DNA of 64,000 nucleotides, taken from Bryobacterales bacterium. Its GTDB lineage: Bacteria > Acidobacteriota > Terriglobia > Bryobacterales > Bryobacteraceae. The notes under the pieces were generated by a model, which was not told where the DNA came from, ran no database searches, and saw only the letters and a program-made list of their open reading frames with translations. The stretch spans positions 62,001 through 126,000 of the forward strand of contig JADJOP010000002.1 of assembly GCA_016713735.1 (NCBI GenBank), in the 5' to 3' direction. Below, one piece after another: positions 1 to 8,899 of this stretch. A program made the translations under genes and the position numbers. Each line of letters starts with the position of its first letter. Within the stretch, counting starts at the first letter, position 1.

Positions 1-487
1 GCATGAGCTTGAAGTCGCCTGTATCCAACTGTTTGCGGACAACGGGCAGGGCCTCCGGGCGATACAGCGCGCAGAGCGGCTCCTCGCGGCCGGAGGGCGA
101 CAGCGGGAGGATGGCTTGGCTGCCGGCGTGGAGACGGGCTTGCTCCAGCAATTGCTCCAGGGCGGCAGCGTCGAGGGCAGGCATATCGCAGGCGACCATA
201 AAAGCCCATTCGGCCTTGCCGCCGCAGTCGGTGAGGGCGGCTTCCAGGCCCCCGAGCGGACCGCAGCCGCGGCGAAGATCGGCGATGAGGGGAAGATTGA
301 GGGAAGAGTAGCGTTCGGCGGGGCCGACCACCGTGGCGGCGCCGCACACCGATGCGAGCAGATCGTAGGTGCGGCGGAGGAGCGTCGCGCCGTCCCATTC
401 CAGCAGGGCTTTGTCGCGCCCCATACGCGAGCTGAGGCCTCCGGCGAGCACATAGCCGTGGACGAAACCAGGTGCGAGCCCGCTCAT
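1..487 (-). CDS. mobA: Molybdenum cofactor guanylyltransferase MobA (3' end cut by window edge)
   Basis: Reading the minus strand from the ATG at 487 gives an open frame of 162 codons that runs off the window. Residues 12-26 contain the nucleotidyltransferase signature VLAGGLSSRMGRDKA, followed by GPLGGLEAAL and VACDMPALD, the sugar- and metal-binding segments of the MobA family. MobA transfers GMP from GTP to molybdopterin to give the MGD cofactor used by DMSO-reductase-type enzymes in the cytoplasm. Family members are about 190-200 residues, so only the last 30 or so should be missing. No molybdoenzyme lies nearby. The divergent neighbour at 627 is unrelated. The start is supported by the signature beginning a few residues after it. 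Confidence 0.85.
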   Translation of the reverse strand, partial: MSGLAPGFVHGYVLAGGLSSRMGRDKALLEWDGATLLRRTYDLLASVCGAATVVGPAERYSSLNLPLIADLRRGCGPLGGLEAALTDCGGKAEWAFMVACDMPALDAAALEQLLEQARLHAGSQAILPLSPSGREEPLCALYRPEALPVVRKQLDTGDFKLM

Positions 488-585
488 GCGGCTATGGTAG
501 CACCGGGGATGGGGAATGGGGCGCGGAGGCGGATTCGCGCCGGGGGTAAGGCTCCCCGCAGGCGGGGGTAACGGAAAAGAGATGC

Positions 586-613
586 TTGTGTTCTATAGAT
601 TTACAGATATAAT
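586..613 (+). promoter_or_regulatory. Sigma70-type promoter for the lytic transglycosylase
   Basis: TTGTGT at 586-591 and a perfect TATAAT at 608-613 are separated by 16 bases. A transcript would begin near 620. This argues against the upstream ATG at 582 and leaves the TTG at 627 or the ATG at 648 as start. The match is to consensus only, with no experimental support. Confidence 0.5.
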
Positions 614-626
614 CGAAGGAAACGGT

Positions 627-1373
627 TTGACCAGGGTAGCTATTGTCATGTTGGCGCTAGCGGTTAGCCACGGCGCGATGAGTGGAGCGTCGCCCGCTTC
701 CCGGAAAGCTGTGTCTTCGTTGAACGCCGCCTCTTCGCCTGCTGTTTCCACGACGGTTCGCGCGGCCAAGAATGGCCGCCTGGTGCGGACGGTGGTGGTG
801 CCGGAGAACGTGATCAAGCCGCGGCTGGTGAACGCCGCCGCGCCGATGGCCGCGCCGGGGGCGATCACGACGCTGGCGGCGCTCGATGCGCTGATTGAGG
901 AGACGGCGGGCAAAGAGAGTGTGGACCCATTGCTGGTGCACGCCATCATTCACACCGAGAGCGCCTACAATCCCTACGCACTGTCCCATAAGGGAGCCGA
1001 GGGGCTGATGCAGTTGATCCCCGGCACGGCGAGGTTGATGGGTGTGCGGAACAGTTTCGACATCCGGCAGAACGTGGAAGGCGGCGTGAAGTACCTGAAA
1101 CAGATGCTGGAGAGGTTTGGCGATTTGCGATTTGCCATCGCGGCCTACAATGCCGGGCCTGAGGCGGTGGCGCGGTACAACGGCGTTCCGCCCTATGCCG
1201 AGACGATCGGCTATGTGTACCGGGTAGGCAAGCGGTATGGAGAGTTACGGCGGCAGTTTCCGCCGAAGCCGGCGGCCGCGGTGGAAACCGCGGAAGCCCA
1301 GACGCAGCCGGAGTTCCGGCCGGTGGAGTCGTATCTCGACGCCGAGGGCCGGCTGCATTTGCGAACGAGGTAA
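627..1373 (+). CDS. Secreted lytic transglycosylase (SLT, family 1 type)
   Basis: Soluble lytic murein transglycosylase, cleaving MurNAc-GlcNAc bonds of peptidoglycan with formation of anhydro-MurNAc. With the TTG at 627 the protein has 248 residues: a signal sequence (hydrophobic VAIVMLALAV near residues 4-13), a linker of about 70 residues, and an SLT domain at about residues 95-215. The catalytic Glu sits in HTESAYNP, and the domain motifs GLMQLIPGTA and AIAAYNAGPEAV are intact. I chose TTG 627 because GAAGGA (615-620) lies six bases upstream. An ATG at 582 would place an acidic stretch before the signal sequence and lies upstream of the predicted transcription start. The ATG at 648 is the other option. 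The amidase gene follows after nine bases, so the two wall hydrolases are probably co-transcribed. Confidence 0.88.
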   Translation: MTRVAIVMLALAVSHGAMSGASPASRKAVSSLNAASSPAVSTTVRAAKNGRLVRTVVVPENVIKPRLVNAAAPMAAPGAITTLAALDALIEETAGKESVDPLLVHAIIHTESAYNPYALSHKGAEGLMQLIPGTARLMGVRNSFDIRQNVEGGVKYLKQMLERFGDLRFAIAAYNAGPEAVARYNGVPPYAETIGYVYRVGKRYGELRRQFPPKPAAAVETAEAQTQPEFRPVESYLDAEGRLHLRTR

Positions 1374-1382
1374 GCCAACAGG

Positions 1383-2990
1383 GTGCGACTGGCAGCGATA
1401 GTCGTGGCGGGAGCGCTGGCGGCAAGCTGGCAACCCGGAAGTGTGGCCGCGGCCGCACCCGCAAGCACGCTGCGGGAAATCCGCACGTGGTCGCTCGGTG
1501 ACTCCACGCGCATCGCCATCGAGGTGGATGGCGAGCTGAAGTTCCATTACGACAAGCTGACCGACCCGCCGCGCCTCTTTTTTGACCTGGATGAGACAAG
1601 CGTCGGTTCCCTGCGCGGAGCGGCATCGACCATCACCGTGGGTGACCCCGTGGTGCGCCAGGTGCGTGTCGGCATTCTGCGCAAAGGCGTGGCACGCGTG
1701 GTGATCGATCTGTTTGAGGTGGGCGACTACACGGTTTCCCAGCTCACCAATCCGTCGCGGCTGGTGGTGGAGGTGCGGCGTGGGCCGTCCCTGCAGCCGG
1801 CGCCGCAACACACACCGGCCCCGCCGGCGGTGGTTCCGATGGCCCCGCCCGTGGCGGTGGCGGCGGCACGGCCGGCGCCCAAACCGGGCCGGCGCCTCAT
1901 CACGCTGCCTGTGAAAAAGACGACCGCGCCCCCCAAGGCCGCGCCCCTGTGGACACTGGCGCGGCAACCGTCATACAGGGCGAGCCTGCCGGTAAGCCGC
2001 ATCCCGCAAGTGCCCGTGCTGTGGGAACTGCAAATTCCTGATCGCCCCAAGGCCCAGCTGGCCAAGGCGGTCAAAGCTCCGAGGGCGAGTGCCCCGGTTC
2101 AGAACACCGTGTCTGCGCCGACCGCAGCCCCTCCGCCTTCTCCGGTTGCGGCCAAAGTAGCTCCCCCGGCGCGAGAACAAAACGAACCCACCGAAGCCAT
2201 GCTCGATGCACGCCCGGCGCAGCAGACGCGGCTGGGCGACCGTTCGCTGACGCGCGCCTTGGGGCTGAAACTGCGGCGGGTGGTGATCGACGCCGGCCAC
2301 GGCGGCCACGACACGGGCACGATTTCCAGAAGCGGTCTGAAGGAGAAGGACCTCGTGCTGGATGTGGCGCTGCGTTTGGGCGCGCTCATTGAGGAGAGGC
2401 TGGGCAGCGAGGTGGTATACACCCGCTCCGACGACACCTTTATCCCCTTGGAAGACCGTACGGCGTTTGCCAACCGCCAAAAGGCGGACCTGTTCCTGTC
2501 GATCCACGCCAACTCGTCGCCGGCGAAGTCGGCCGCTGGGATGGAGACCTTCTACCTGAACTTCACAACGTCGAAGAGCGATCTGGATGTGGCCGCGCGC
2601 GAGAACGCCAGTTCGGAGAAGTCGATCCACGATCTGTCTGACCTGGTGCGGCGCATTACTCTGCAAGACAAGGTGGAGGAGTCGCGTGAATTCGCCTCGC
2701 GTGTGCAGTCGGCTGGCTATGAACTTACGGCGAAGACGCATGGCCGCGTGCGCAACCGGGGCGTGAAGAAGGCGCCGTTTGTGGTTTTAATCGGTGCGCG
2801 CATGCCGAGCGTTCTGGTGGAGATCGGGTTTCTCTCCAACAGCAAGGAAGAGTCGCTGCTGAAGAAGGTCGAACACCGCACGAAGATCGCGGAGGCCCTG
2901 TTCAAGGGGGTGTCGCGGTATGCCGACGGCTTGTCGCATTTCCGCGTGGCCCAGACAAGCGGAGCGCGGAGCGGGGCCGAGTCGCGCTAA
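1383..2990 (+). CDS. N-acetylmuramoyl-L-alanine amidase (AMIN + Amidase_3)
   Basis: Zinc amidase that cuts the amide bond between MurNAc and the stem peptide. The 535-residue protein begins at a GTG, has a signal peptide (about residues 1-24), an AMIN-type beta domain (about 30-135), a long Pro/Ala-rich linker (about 135-290) and a C-terminal Amidase_3 domain (about 300-520). The Zn and catalytic residues are visible: His in VVIDAGHGGHD, Glu in LKEKD, His in SIHAN, and the terminal Glu in SVLVEIGFLSN. The architecture resembles AmiC, which acts at the septum, but the linker is longer. It lies nine bases after the transglycosylase gene. Its 3' end meets the convergent diguanylate cyclase gene by a few bases. 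Confidence 0.92.
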   Translation: MRLAAIVVAGALAASWQPGSVAAAAPASTLREIRTWSLGDSTRIAIEVDGELKFHYDKLTDPPRLFFDLDETSVGSLRGAASTITVGDPVVRQVRVGILRKGVARVVIDLFEVGDYTVSQLTNPSRLVVEVRRGPSLQPAPQHTPAPPAVVPMAPPVAVAAARPAPKPGRRLITLPVKKTTAPPKAAPLWTLARQPSYRASLPVSRIPQVPVLWELQIPDRPKAQLAKAVKAPRASAPVQNTVSAPTAAPPPSPVAAKVAPPAREQNEPTEAMLDARPAQQTRLGDRSLTRALGLKLRRVVIDAGHGGHDTGTISRSGLKEKDLVLDVALRLGALIEERLGSEVVYTRSDDTFIPLEDRTAFANRQKADLFLSIHANSSPAKSAAGMETFYLNFTTSKSDLDVAARENASSEKSIHDLSDLVRRITLQDKVEESREFASRVQSAGYELTAKTHGRVRNRGVKKAPFVVLIGARMPSVLVEIGFLSNSKEESLLKKVEHRTKIAEALFKGVSRYADGLSHFRVAQTSGARSGAESR

Positions 2991-3959
2991 ACGGAGAGCG
3001 GAGTTGCTTCCATGGCGAGCGGCACGACGCAGTTGCGTCCGGCATGCTTGGCCATATAGGGCGCTATCGGCGCGGTCGATGACCAAATCGGGGGGGATGG
3101 CCGGCCCGCCGTTCAGCGAGGTGACACCAAAGCTGGCGGTGAGATGCACGGTGCAGGCGCCGATGTGCATGGGAGCGTCGGCGACGGCGTGGCGCAGGGC
3201 TTCGGCTTTGACCGTGGCCGCTTCCAGATCGCAGCCCGGCAGGATGACGAGGAACTCCTCGCCGCCATAGCGCCCCACCGAATCGTAGGGACGGACGGTG
3301 CCGAGCATGCGGATGGCGGTCTCGCGCAACACCGAGTCGCCCACAAGGTGGCCAAAGCTGTCGTTGACCTTCTTGAAGTAATCCAGATCCACCAGCACCA
3401 GGCCCATGGGCGAATGCTCGCGCTGCACGCGGCTGATCTCCCGGACGAGCAATTCCATGGTGGCGCTGCGATTCCACAGGCTGGTGAGGGCGTCGCGCGT
3501 GGCGCGGACCTTCAGCTCCTCTTTGACGCGCACTAGTTCGGTTTCGATCTCCACGATGCGGCGGGCCGGACCGAGGCGGAGGGTCAACTCGTTGAAGTCG
3601 GGCGGCTTCACCAGATAATCGTCGGCGCCGGATTGCATGCCGCTGATGAAGTCCTCGCGTTCCGAACGCGAGGTGAGCATGATGATGTAGGTGTAATACT
3701 CGCGCTTCAGTTTGCGCACCATCATGCAGACTTCCGGGCCGCTCATGCCGGGCATCATCCAATCGAGGATGGCGATGCGAGGGGCGGTCTCCTCCTGCAG
3801 GATGCGCCAGGCTTCGGTGCCCGAAGCGGCAGGGACCACCGCATAGCCCCACTTGCGGAGGGCCACCTCAAGGGGCCTGCGCGAGACGATGTTGTCGTCG
3901 GCCACCAGGACACGTAGCGGTCCGGAACTGGTCTCGGGGATGTGCGGCTCCTGGCTCAT
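2987..3959 (-). CDS. Response regulator with GGDEF domain (PleD-like), frameshifted near its 3' end
   Basis: Receiver plus diguanylate cyclase, expected to make c-di-GMP in the cytoplasm under control of a histidine kinase. The receiver (about residues 14-130) has the acidic pair ADDN, the phospho-acceptor Asp in ILDWMMPG and Lys in LVKPPDF. A short coiled coil leads to the GGDEF domain, with active-site GGEEF and an RPYD inhibitory site five residues before it. After ADSALY the frame leaves the family pattern. Reading on one base differently gives AKHAGRNCVV, then a stop at 2987, the normal GGDEF ending. The sequence there is CTATATGGCC (minus strand, around 3054-3058), so loss of one TA from a TATATA run explains it. 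Without correction the frame continues antisense to the amidase gene as far as 2787. I use ATG 3959; a TTG at 3998 is possible. No kinase gene is adjacent. Confidence 0.85.
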
Positions 3960-4425
3960 GGCGTCAGTCGTAGCGCAAGCTCTCTCTTGTGCTTCCAACC
4001 GTTGTATCGGCAGGAATTGCCCTCTGTATGAAGGATTTTAGTCCCGCCTCGGCGCCGTGCCTGCGGCTTGCCGGGAGCAGGTACACCTGGAAACGCGGGG
4101 TGGATTCCAGAAGAACCAGGGGCAAAACAACGCTTGTGCCCGATTGGGGGTAGGAGTGAGCTGACATCGCCCCACCACATGGTTCTCCTCGGATTGCCGG
4201 CCGGATGCCCCACCGGTGTCACCCAACGAATCGTCTCCAGATTATATCGAACACGGGCAGCGAATCGGGGAGCAACACGGCGAGCCATTCCGGCTTCCAA
4301 GACCGCCGCCGGGCCCAGTCCCCTGCTGACGCGGGCGGCCGGATAGGGGCGCGCCTTGTGCCAGGGGGCGGCCGAAAATCGGTAATCGCATCGCGGAGCA
4401 GCCGAGGTCTCGCTATCATCAAGCG
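3960..4425. other. Intergenic region of 466 bp
   Basis: Divergent spacer between the diguanylate cyclase and the secreted protein at 4426. Open frames here have no recognisable domain, no ribosome binding site and no partner by overlap. I found no strong inverted repeat with a T-run and no recognisable riboswitch. The only element I can point to is the -10-like hexamer at 4414. Confidence 0.5.
4414..4419 (+). promoter_or_regulatory. -10-like hexamer directly before a start codon
   Basis: TATCAT ends six bases before the ATG at 4426, so a transcript starting seven bases after the hexamer would begin on the A of the ATG. There is no Shine-Dalgarno sequence. No good -35 hexamer is visible. This is one of a set of such sites in the window. 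Confidence 0.4.
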
Positions 4426-6027
4426 ATGAGTCAACGCTGTTTGCGGAGCCTCCTGGTGGCACTATGTGCCGCATGGCCGTGTCTTGCTCAGTCCGAGGCA
4501 TGGTTCGCTCCCCAGAAAATCGTACACCACTTTACGGTTGATAACCCGGTTGTACCGGAAGGATTACGCCGGGAAACCGGCGCACAGGAGGTGACCTCGG
4601 GTGACGGCGCCACCTGGCGGGTGGCCCGGTTCCCCGACCGCGGGACGCAGCGGGTAAAGGGCGTTTGGCGGTTAGATCCACATGGCCGGCATCCGTGGGA
4701 CAAATCACAATATTGTGCGGGCAAGCGGTATCTCCTCTCAGATGACGTGCTGCATCTGGCGCCGGATTCAGGGAACGGCGTGTGGGTGCGGACCACGGCC
4801 GGTGTATCGCATATCGAACTCGTTTCCATGACACTAGAGGAGAAAGCCGCGCACTTCGAGGAGCGCATCCGGCTGCGGCATACGCGGCATGGGTTTGTGG
4901 CCGACTCTCATCTGTCCACTCCGGGCGACCTGGCCACGAGCCGGGCCGTGTCCACCGACAACGATGGCCTTTGGACGGCGATCTATGCCACGGCGGAGTG
5001 CTTTCGCTTCGCGGTAACGCGGTCGCCGCAGGCCTTGGAACGGGCGCGGCTGACGACGGAGGCTGTGCTCCACCTGGAACGGGTGACGGGGCGCGCGGGC
5101 TATCCGGCGCGAAGCTACATTGTGCCCGGCGAGCCCCGTCCGGCCGATGGCACGTGGCATTGGACGCCGGACGGGAAGATCCTGTGGAAGAGCGATACGA
5201 GTTCGGATGAGCTGGTGGGGCACTATTTTCTCTTCGCCATCGCCCATGACCTGTTGGAGGACGCGGAACTGAAGTCAAAGATCTCCGCGACAGTACGGCG
5301 GATCACGGATCATATTCTCGGCCACCGGCTGCAATTAACCGACATTCACGGCCAGCCGACCTACTGGGGTCGCTGGTCGAAGGAGTACTTCGCCTCCGAG
5401 CGAGGCAAGGGCGATGCGCCGCTGAACGCGCTGGAGATTCTCTCGTTTCTGAAAGTGGCGCATCACATCACAGGCGAGGAGCGGTATGAGGCCGAGTACC
5501 GGCGCTTGGCGGTGACCGAAGGCTATGCGGCGATCACGGCGCGGTTAGACGAGCTGCGAGAAGAGGTGAACTACTCCGACGAGGAGCTGGCCATGCTGCC
5601 CTTCTACATCCTGTTCCGCTATGAGCGCGACGAGGCATTGCTCGCGACGTATCGCTCGGCGCTGGGGCAGTGGTGGCGGAATATCGCGCGGGAGGCCAAC
5701 CCGCTGTGGACCATCATCTATTCGACAACGGGGGCGAGGGTGGACTTCACGGATTCATTCCGCACTCTGTTTCGCATTCCCATGGACCTGCGCCAGTGGA
5801 CGGTGGAGAATTCACACCGCACCGACATTGACTGGGAACCGGAGGCCGACCGTCATGGCCGCCGGCAGGCACGCACCTTGCTGGCCCCCGATGAGCGGCC
5901 GGTGATGAAATGGAACGGGAACCCGTTCCGGACCGAGGGAGGCAATGGAGGAAGATCGGAGGACGATGGCGCCTTTTTCCTGCTGCCGTATTGGATGGGC
6001 CGGTATCATGGCGTTGGCTTGCGCTAG
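4426..6027 (+). CDS. Secreted protein of unknown function, probably all-helical
   Basis: 533 residues with a clear signal peptide: CLRSLLVALCAAWPCLAQ at about residues 5-22, with cleavage probably after LAQ. I do not recognise the family. The mature part is rich in Trp, Tyr, His and acidic residues. It has repeated helical-looking segments with Trp/Tyr pairs (for example GLWTAIYATAECFRFA, ANPLWTIIYSTTGARV), reminiscent of alpha/alpha-toroid glycan-active proteins, but I see no diagnostic motif. The start has no ribosome binding site; a -10-like TATCAT lies six bases upstream. The next gene starts 20 bases before this one ends, so the two are probably co-expressed. Secretion and glycan association are inferences. 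Confidence 0.7.
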   Translation: MSQRCLRSLLVALCAAWPCLAQSEAWFAPQKIVHHFTVDNPVVPEGLRRETGAQEVTSGDGATWRVARFPDRGTQRVKGVWRLDPHGRHPWDKSQYCAGKRYLLSDDVLHLAPDSGNGVWVRTTAGVSHIELVSMTLEEKAAHFEERIRLRHTRHGFVADSHLSTPGDLATSRAVSTDNDGLWTAIYATAECFRFAVTRSPQALERARLTTEAVLHLERVTGRAGYPARSYIVPGEPRPADGTWHWTPDGKILWKSDTSSDELVGHYFLFAIAHDLLEDAELKSKISATVRRITDHILGHRLQLTDIHGQPTYWGRWSKEYFASERGKGDAPLNALEILSFLKVAHHITGEERYEAEYRRLAVTEGYAAITARLDELREEVNYSDEELAMLPFYILFRYERDEALLATYRSALGQWWRNIAREANPLWTIIYSTTGARVDFTDSFRTLFRIPMDLRQWTVENSHRTDIDWEPEADRHGRRQARTLLAPDERPVMKWNGNPFRTEGGNGGRSEDDGAFFLLPYWMGRYHGVGLR

Positions 6028-7732
6028 GGGCGTGCGCGGCTCGGCGCTGCTGCTGGCGCTGGCCGGCACGATGGCGGAGGCGCAACAGTCGCCTGATTTC
6101 AGCTCGCTGGACCGTTATGTGGATGAGTTCGCCAGGTCGCAGCCGGAAGGGGCGGCGCTCGTTCTGGTGCAAAACGGCCGCGTACTGTATGAGCGGCGTT
6201 CCGGCGGGGGGGCGCTGGAGGAGCCGCGGCAGACCGGGTCGGCGATCAAGATGGTGACGGCCACGCTGTTGAGCGCGCTGGAAGAGGAACGGCAGCTTTC
6301 GCTGGACGGCACACTGGCTGCGCCGCGGCAGGCGCCGCCGGCGGAGTCGCAAACGATCCGGCTGTCTCATCTGTTGAGCAACGGGTCGGGACTGCCGGGA
6401 GAAAGTGAGTGCTTCACGCGCGGGCTGGCCAGCACGGCGGAGTGCGCGGAACGGTTGATGGCCGGGGGCGGGAAGTTCCGGCCCGGCGCCTATTTCGACT
6501 ATGGAAATGCGCCGTTTCAGGTGGCCGCGGCGGCGGCTGAGAAGGCCACCGGGAACGCCTGGAATGAGATTTTCGAGCGGCTACTGGGCGGTCCCCTGTC
6601 GCTTCGTTGCACCAATGTAATGCGCCAGAGTGTGCCCATACCCTCGCCGGCGGCGGCCAATGAAGCGGTGTCGTGCCTGAGCGATTTCGTCCGCATCTAT
6701 TCGATGCTGGCCCAGCGGGGGGCGCTGGAGGGCCGAAGGGTGCTGCCAGCCAGGGCGGTCGCGCGGCTGTTGGAAAACCGGGTGGCGGGGGCGGCGATGC
6801 TAGTCAGTCCGCTGACTCCGTTTGTGAACCTCAATCCGATCTACCGGACGCCATCCTACGGTCTGGGGACGTTTCTGGACCGCTACTCGGCCGATGGGCG
6901 TCCACTGGACGCTGTGTCGCCCGGCTCGCGTGGGCTGGTGCCGTGGCTGGACAGTGAGCGGAACCTGGCGGGGGTGCTCTACAGCCCACCCAATCTGGAC
7001 GCGTCGTTCCCGGCTTACATCGAGATCAAGAAGCGTGTGGCCGCCGTGGTGCCGCCCGTGGCGCTGAGCTCGGCTGGAATCGTGAACGCCTTCAGCAGCG
7101 AGAACCACAGCCTGGTGCCGGGCTCGTTTGTGACCTTCTACGGGAGCAAACTGGCCGAACGGAACGTGACGGTTTCGCCCGATGCCGCCGCAGCCGAGCT
7201 GGGCGGTGTGTCGATCCTGCTTGAGGGTGAGCCGGCGCCGCTGTTTCATGTCTCGCCGGGCCAGGTGAACGGAATGGTCCCGCTCAGCCTGCGGGGGCGC
7301 GAAACGGCGCGGGTGACGCTGGTGCGGAACGGTGTGCGGGAAACCTCTTTTGAGCATCCCGTGCAGCCGGTGGCGCCAGGGATCTTTCCCGTAATCTTCG
7401 ATGCCCGCTGGCAACCGGTGACGATCTTCCGTCCGGCGCGGGCGGGCGACTATCTGGTGGTCTTCCTGAGCGGTGCGGGCGTCGGCGCTGGGGTGACCAA
7501 CCCGCTGGCTGTTCTGGAGGCGACGGAAGTGCGCGGCGGCGAGACGCAGGTATTGGTTGGGGGCGGGGAAGCCCGGCTTCTCTTCCACGGGACGCCGCAG
7601 GGCATGTTCCCCGGCACGACGCAGTTAAACCTGCAATTGGGGCAGTTTGCACGGGGGAGCACAGCGTTGCCGCTCACCGTGGTGGTGGACGGCGTGGCCA
7701 CCCAGGCCGGCCTCACCATTCCCGTGGAGTAG
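6008..7732 (+). CDS. Secreted class C beta-lactamase-fold serine hydrolase with Solibacter-type C-terminal domain
   Basis: 574 residues. A signal peptide (about 1-27, ending TMAEA) is followed by a penicillin-binding/class C beta-lactamase fold: the SxxK motif is GSAIKM and the YxN motif is DYGNAPF. A KTG-like third motif is not obvious, so this is more likely an esterase or peptidase than a true beta-lactamase. From about residue 350 the pattern changes to GIVNAF, LVPGSFVTFYGSKL, PLFHVSPGQVNGMVPL, VAPGIFPV and FPGTTQLNLQL. This is the C-terminal domain described from Solibacter proteins (TIGR03437 as I remember it), thought to be an extracellular beta module. I chose ATG 6008 because a signal sequence begins there; it overlaps the upstream gene by 20 bases. 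Confidence 0.8.
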   Translation: MALACARGVRGSALLLALAGTMAEAQQSPDFSSLDRYVDEFARSQPEGAALVLVQNGRVLYERRSGGGALEEPRQTGSAIKMVTATLLSALEEERQLSLDGTLAAPRQAPPAESQTIRLSHLLSNGSGLPGESECFTRGLASTAECAERLMAGGGKFRPGAYFDYGNAPFQVAAAAAEKATGNAWNEIFERLLGGPLSLRCTNVMRQSVPIPSPAAANEAVSCLSDFVRIYSMLAQRGALEGRRVLPARAVARLLENRVAGAAMLVSPLTPFVNLNPIYRTPSYGLGTFLDRYSADGRPLDAVSPGSRGLVPWLDSERNLAGVLYSPPNLDASFPAYIEIKKRVAAVVPPVALSSAGIVNAFSSENHSLVPGSFVTFYGSKLAERNVTVSPDAAAAELGGVSILLEGEPAPLFHVSPGQVNGMVPLSLRGRETARVTLVRNGVRETSFEHPVQPVAPGIFPVIFDARWQPVTIFRPARAGDYLVVFLSGAGVGAGVTNPLAVLEATEVRGGETQVLVGGGEARLLFHGTPQGMFPGTTQLNLQLGQFARGSTALPLTVVVDGVATQAGLTIPVE

Positions 7733-7750
7733 TTTGGCCGCTGCGTGCGC

Positions 7751-7766
7751 TGTGACGGCTGTCACT
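7751..7766 (+). promoter_or_regulatory. CRP/FNR-family operator-like palindrome
   Basis: TGTGA, six bases, then TCACT: nine of ten positions of the CRP consensus TGTGA-N6-TCACA. It lies in the short gap before the polyferredoxin gene, with its centre at 7758.5. A class II activator position would put transcription start near 7800, which favours a translation start at 7804 or 7816 over 7774. Confidence 0.4.
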
Positions 7767-7803
7767 GCCGGGTATGGGCCCGCAGGTGCAGTCTGGATGT
7801 GGA

Positions 7804-8880
7804 ATGACGCCCGTCATGGAACCTCCTCCCGCCGCCGGTTGCCGGCCGTTTCAAACCCGGGACGGGCGCACTCTTCTATCGCGCCAGGTGCAGGATCCGG
7901 CCCGTGGTGTGCGTCGCTGGGTGCAGTGGGGGTTTCTCGCCCTCAACGTATGGCTCGGCTGGACGTTTTACCTGTGGGTGCGGCAGTTCGAAACGGGGGT
8001 TCGCTTCGCTTCGTTTGATCGCCCAGCCGGAGTGGAAGGCTGGTTGCCGATCGCGGGCATGATGAACCTGAAGCTGTTCCTGACCACCGGCGTGATCCCC
8101 AGTGTGCATCCCGCGGCGATGGTGTTGTTTGTCAGCTTCACGGCGATGTCGCTGCTGTTCCGCAAGGCCTTCTGCGGGTGGCTGTGTCCGGTCGGAACGA
8201 TCTCTGAATGGTTGTGGCGGTTCGGTGAGAAGCGCCTGCGGCTCGGCGTGACACCGTGGAGATGGCTGGACATTCCGCTGCGATCGTTGAAGTACATTCT
8301 GCTGGCACTGTTTCTCTACGCGGTAGGAAGCATGGGCGCGGTGGCGCTGGCGGCGTTTCTCAGTTCGCCGTACGGCTTGATCGCCGACGTGAAGATGCTG
8401 AACTTCTTCCGCGAGATGGGGCAGACGGGGGCCATCGTGATTGCGGTGCTGGTGGCCGGCTCACTGGCCGTGCGGAACTTCTGGTGCCGCTACCTGTGCC
8501 CATACGGTGCGCTGATGGGCCTACTGTCGCTGGCCAGCCCGCTGCGCATCACGCGGAACCCGAAATCGTGCATCGATTGCGGTGCCTGCGCCCGTGTGTG
8601 CCCGTCGTATCTGCCGGTGGACAAGCTGATTCAGATCCGGTCGGCTGAGTGCATCGGCTGCCAGGCGTGCGTGGATTCCTGCCCTGTGGCGGACACCTTG
8701 TGGCTGCAGGCCCCAGCGCGGAAGCGGGTGTCGAAGCCTGCCATGGCAGCGATGGTTTTGGGCCTGTTTCTCGTCATGGTGGGAGCCGCCAAAATCGCCG
8801 GTCACTGGCAAAGCCCGATTCCGGATGCGGCGTACTTCCGGCTGATCCCGCACGCCGCCCAGCTCGACCATCCGCGGTGA
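7804..8880 (+). CDS. NapH/CcoG-type membrane polyferredoxin
   Basis: Membrane-bound iron-sulfur protein, likely passing electrons from the quinone pool to a periplasmic or membrane partner. It shows about five hydrophobic segments and two CxxxCP motifs (CGWLCPVG and CRYLCPYG) typical of NapH, NosR and RdxA/CcoG proteins. Two 4Fe-4S cluster motifs follow, CIDCGACARVCP and CIGCQACVDSCP, and a last membrane helix near the C-terminus (AMVLGLFLVMVGAAKIAG). Length is 358 residues from ATG 7804; ATGs at 7774 and 7816 are alternatives, and the operator at 7751-7766 argues against 7774. No nap, nos or cco structural genes are in the window, so its electron acceptor cannot be named. The palindrome upstream suggests CRP/FNR-type control. 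Confidence 0.85.
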   Translation: MTPVMEPPPAAGCRPFQTRDGRTLLSRQVQDPARGVRRWVQWGFLALNVWLGWTFYLWVRQFETGVRFASFDRPAGVEGWLPIAGMMNLKLFLTTGVIPSVHPAAMVLFVSFTAMSLLFRKAFCGWLCPVGTISEWLWRFGEKRLRLGVTPWRWLDIPLRSLKYILLALFLYAVGSMGAVALAAFLSSPYGLIADVKMLNFFREMGQTGAIVIAVLVAGSLAVRNFWCRYLCPYGALMGLLSLASPLRITRNPKSCIDCGACARVCPSYLPVDKLIQIRSAECIGCQACVDSCPVADTLWLQAPARKRVSKPAMAAMVLGLFLVMVGAAKIAGHWQSPIPDAAYFRLIPHAAQLDHPR

Positions 8881-8899
8881 GCCGGCCTTCCCGCGCGAA

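Noticed and set aside
3960..4425. A c-di-GMP or other riboswitch beside the diguanylate cyclase
   Set aside because: I looked for the conserved GEMM core and a following terminator on both strands and saw neither.
6295..6390. Penicillin resistance function for the class C beta-lactamase-fold protein
   Set aside because: The third active-site motif is not evident and the fused C-terminal domain is typical of surface proteins in this lineage, so a resistance role is not supported.
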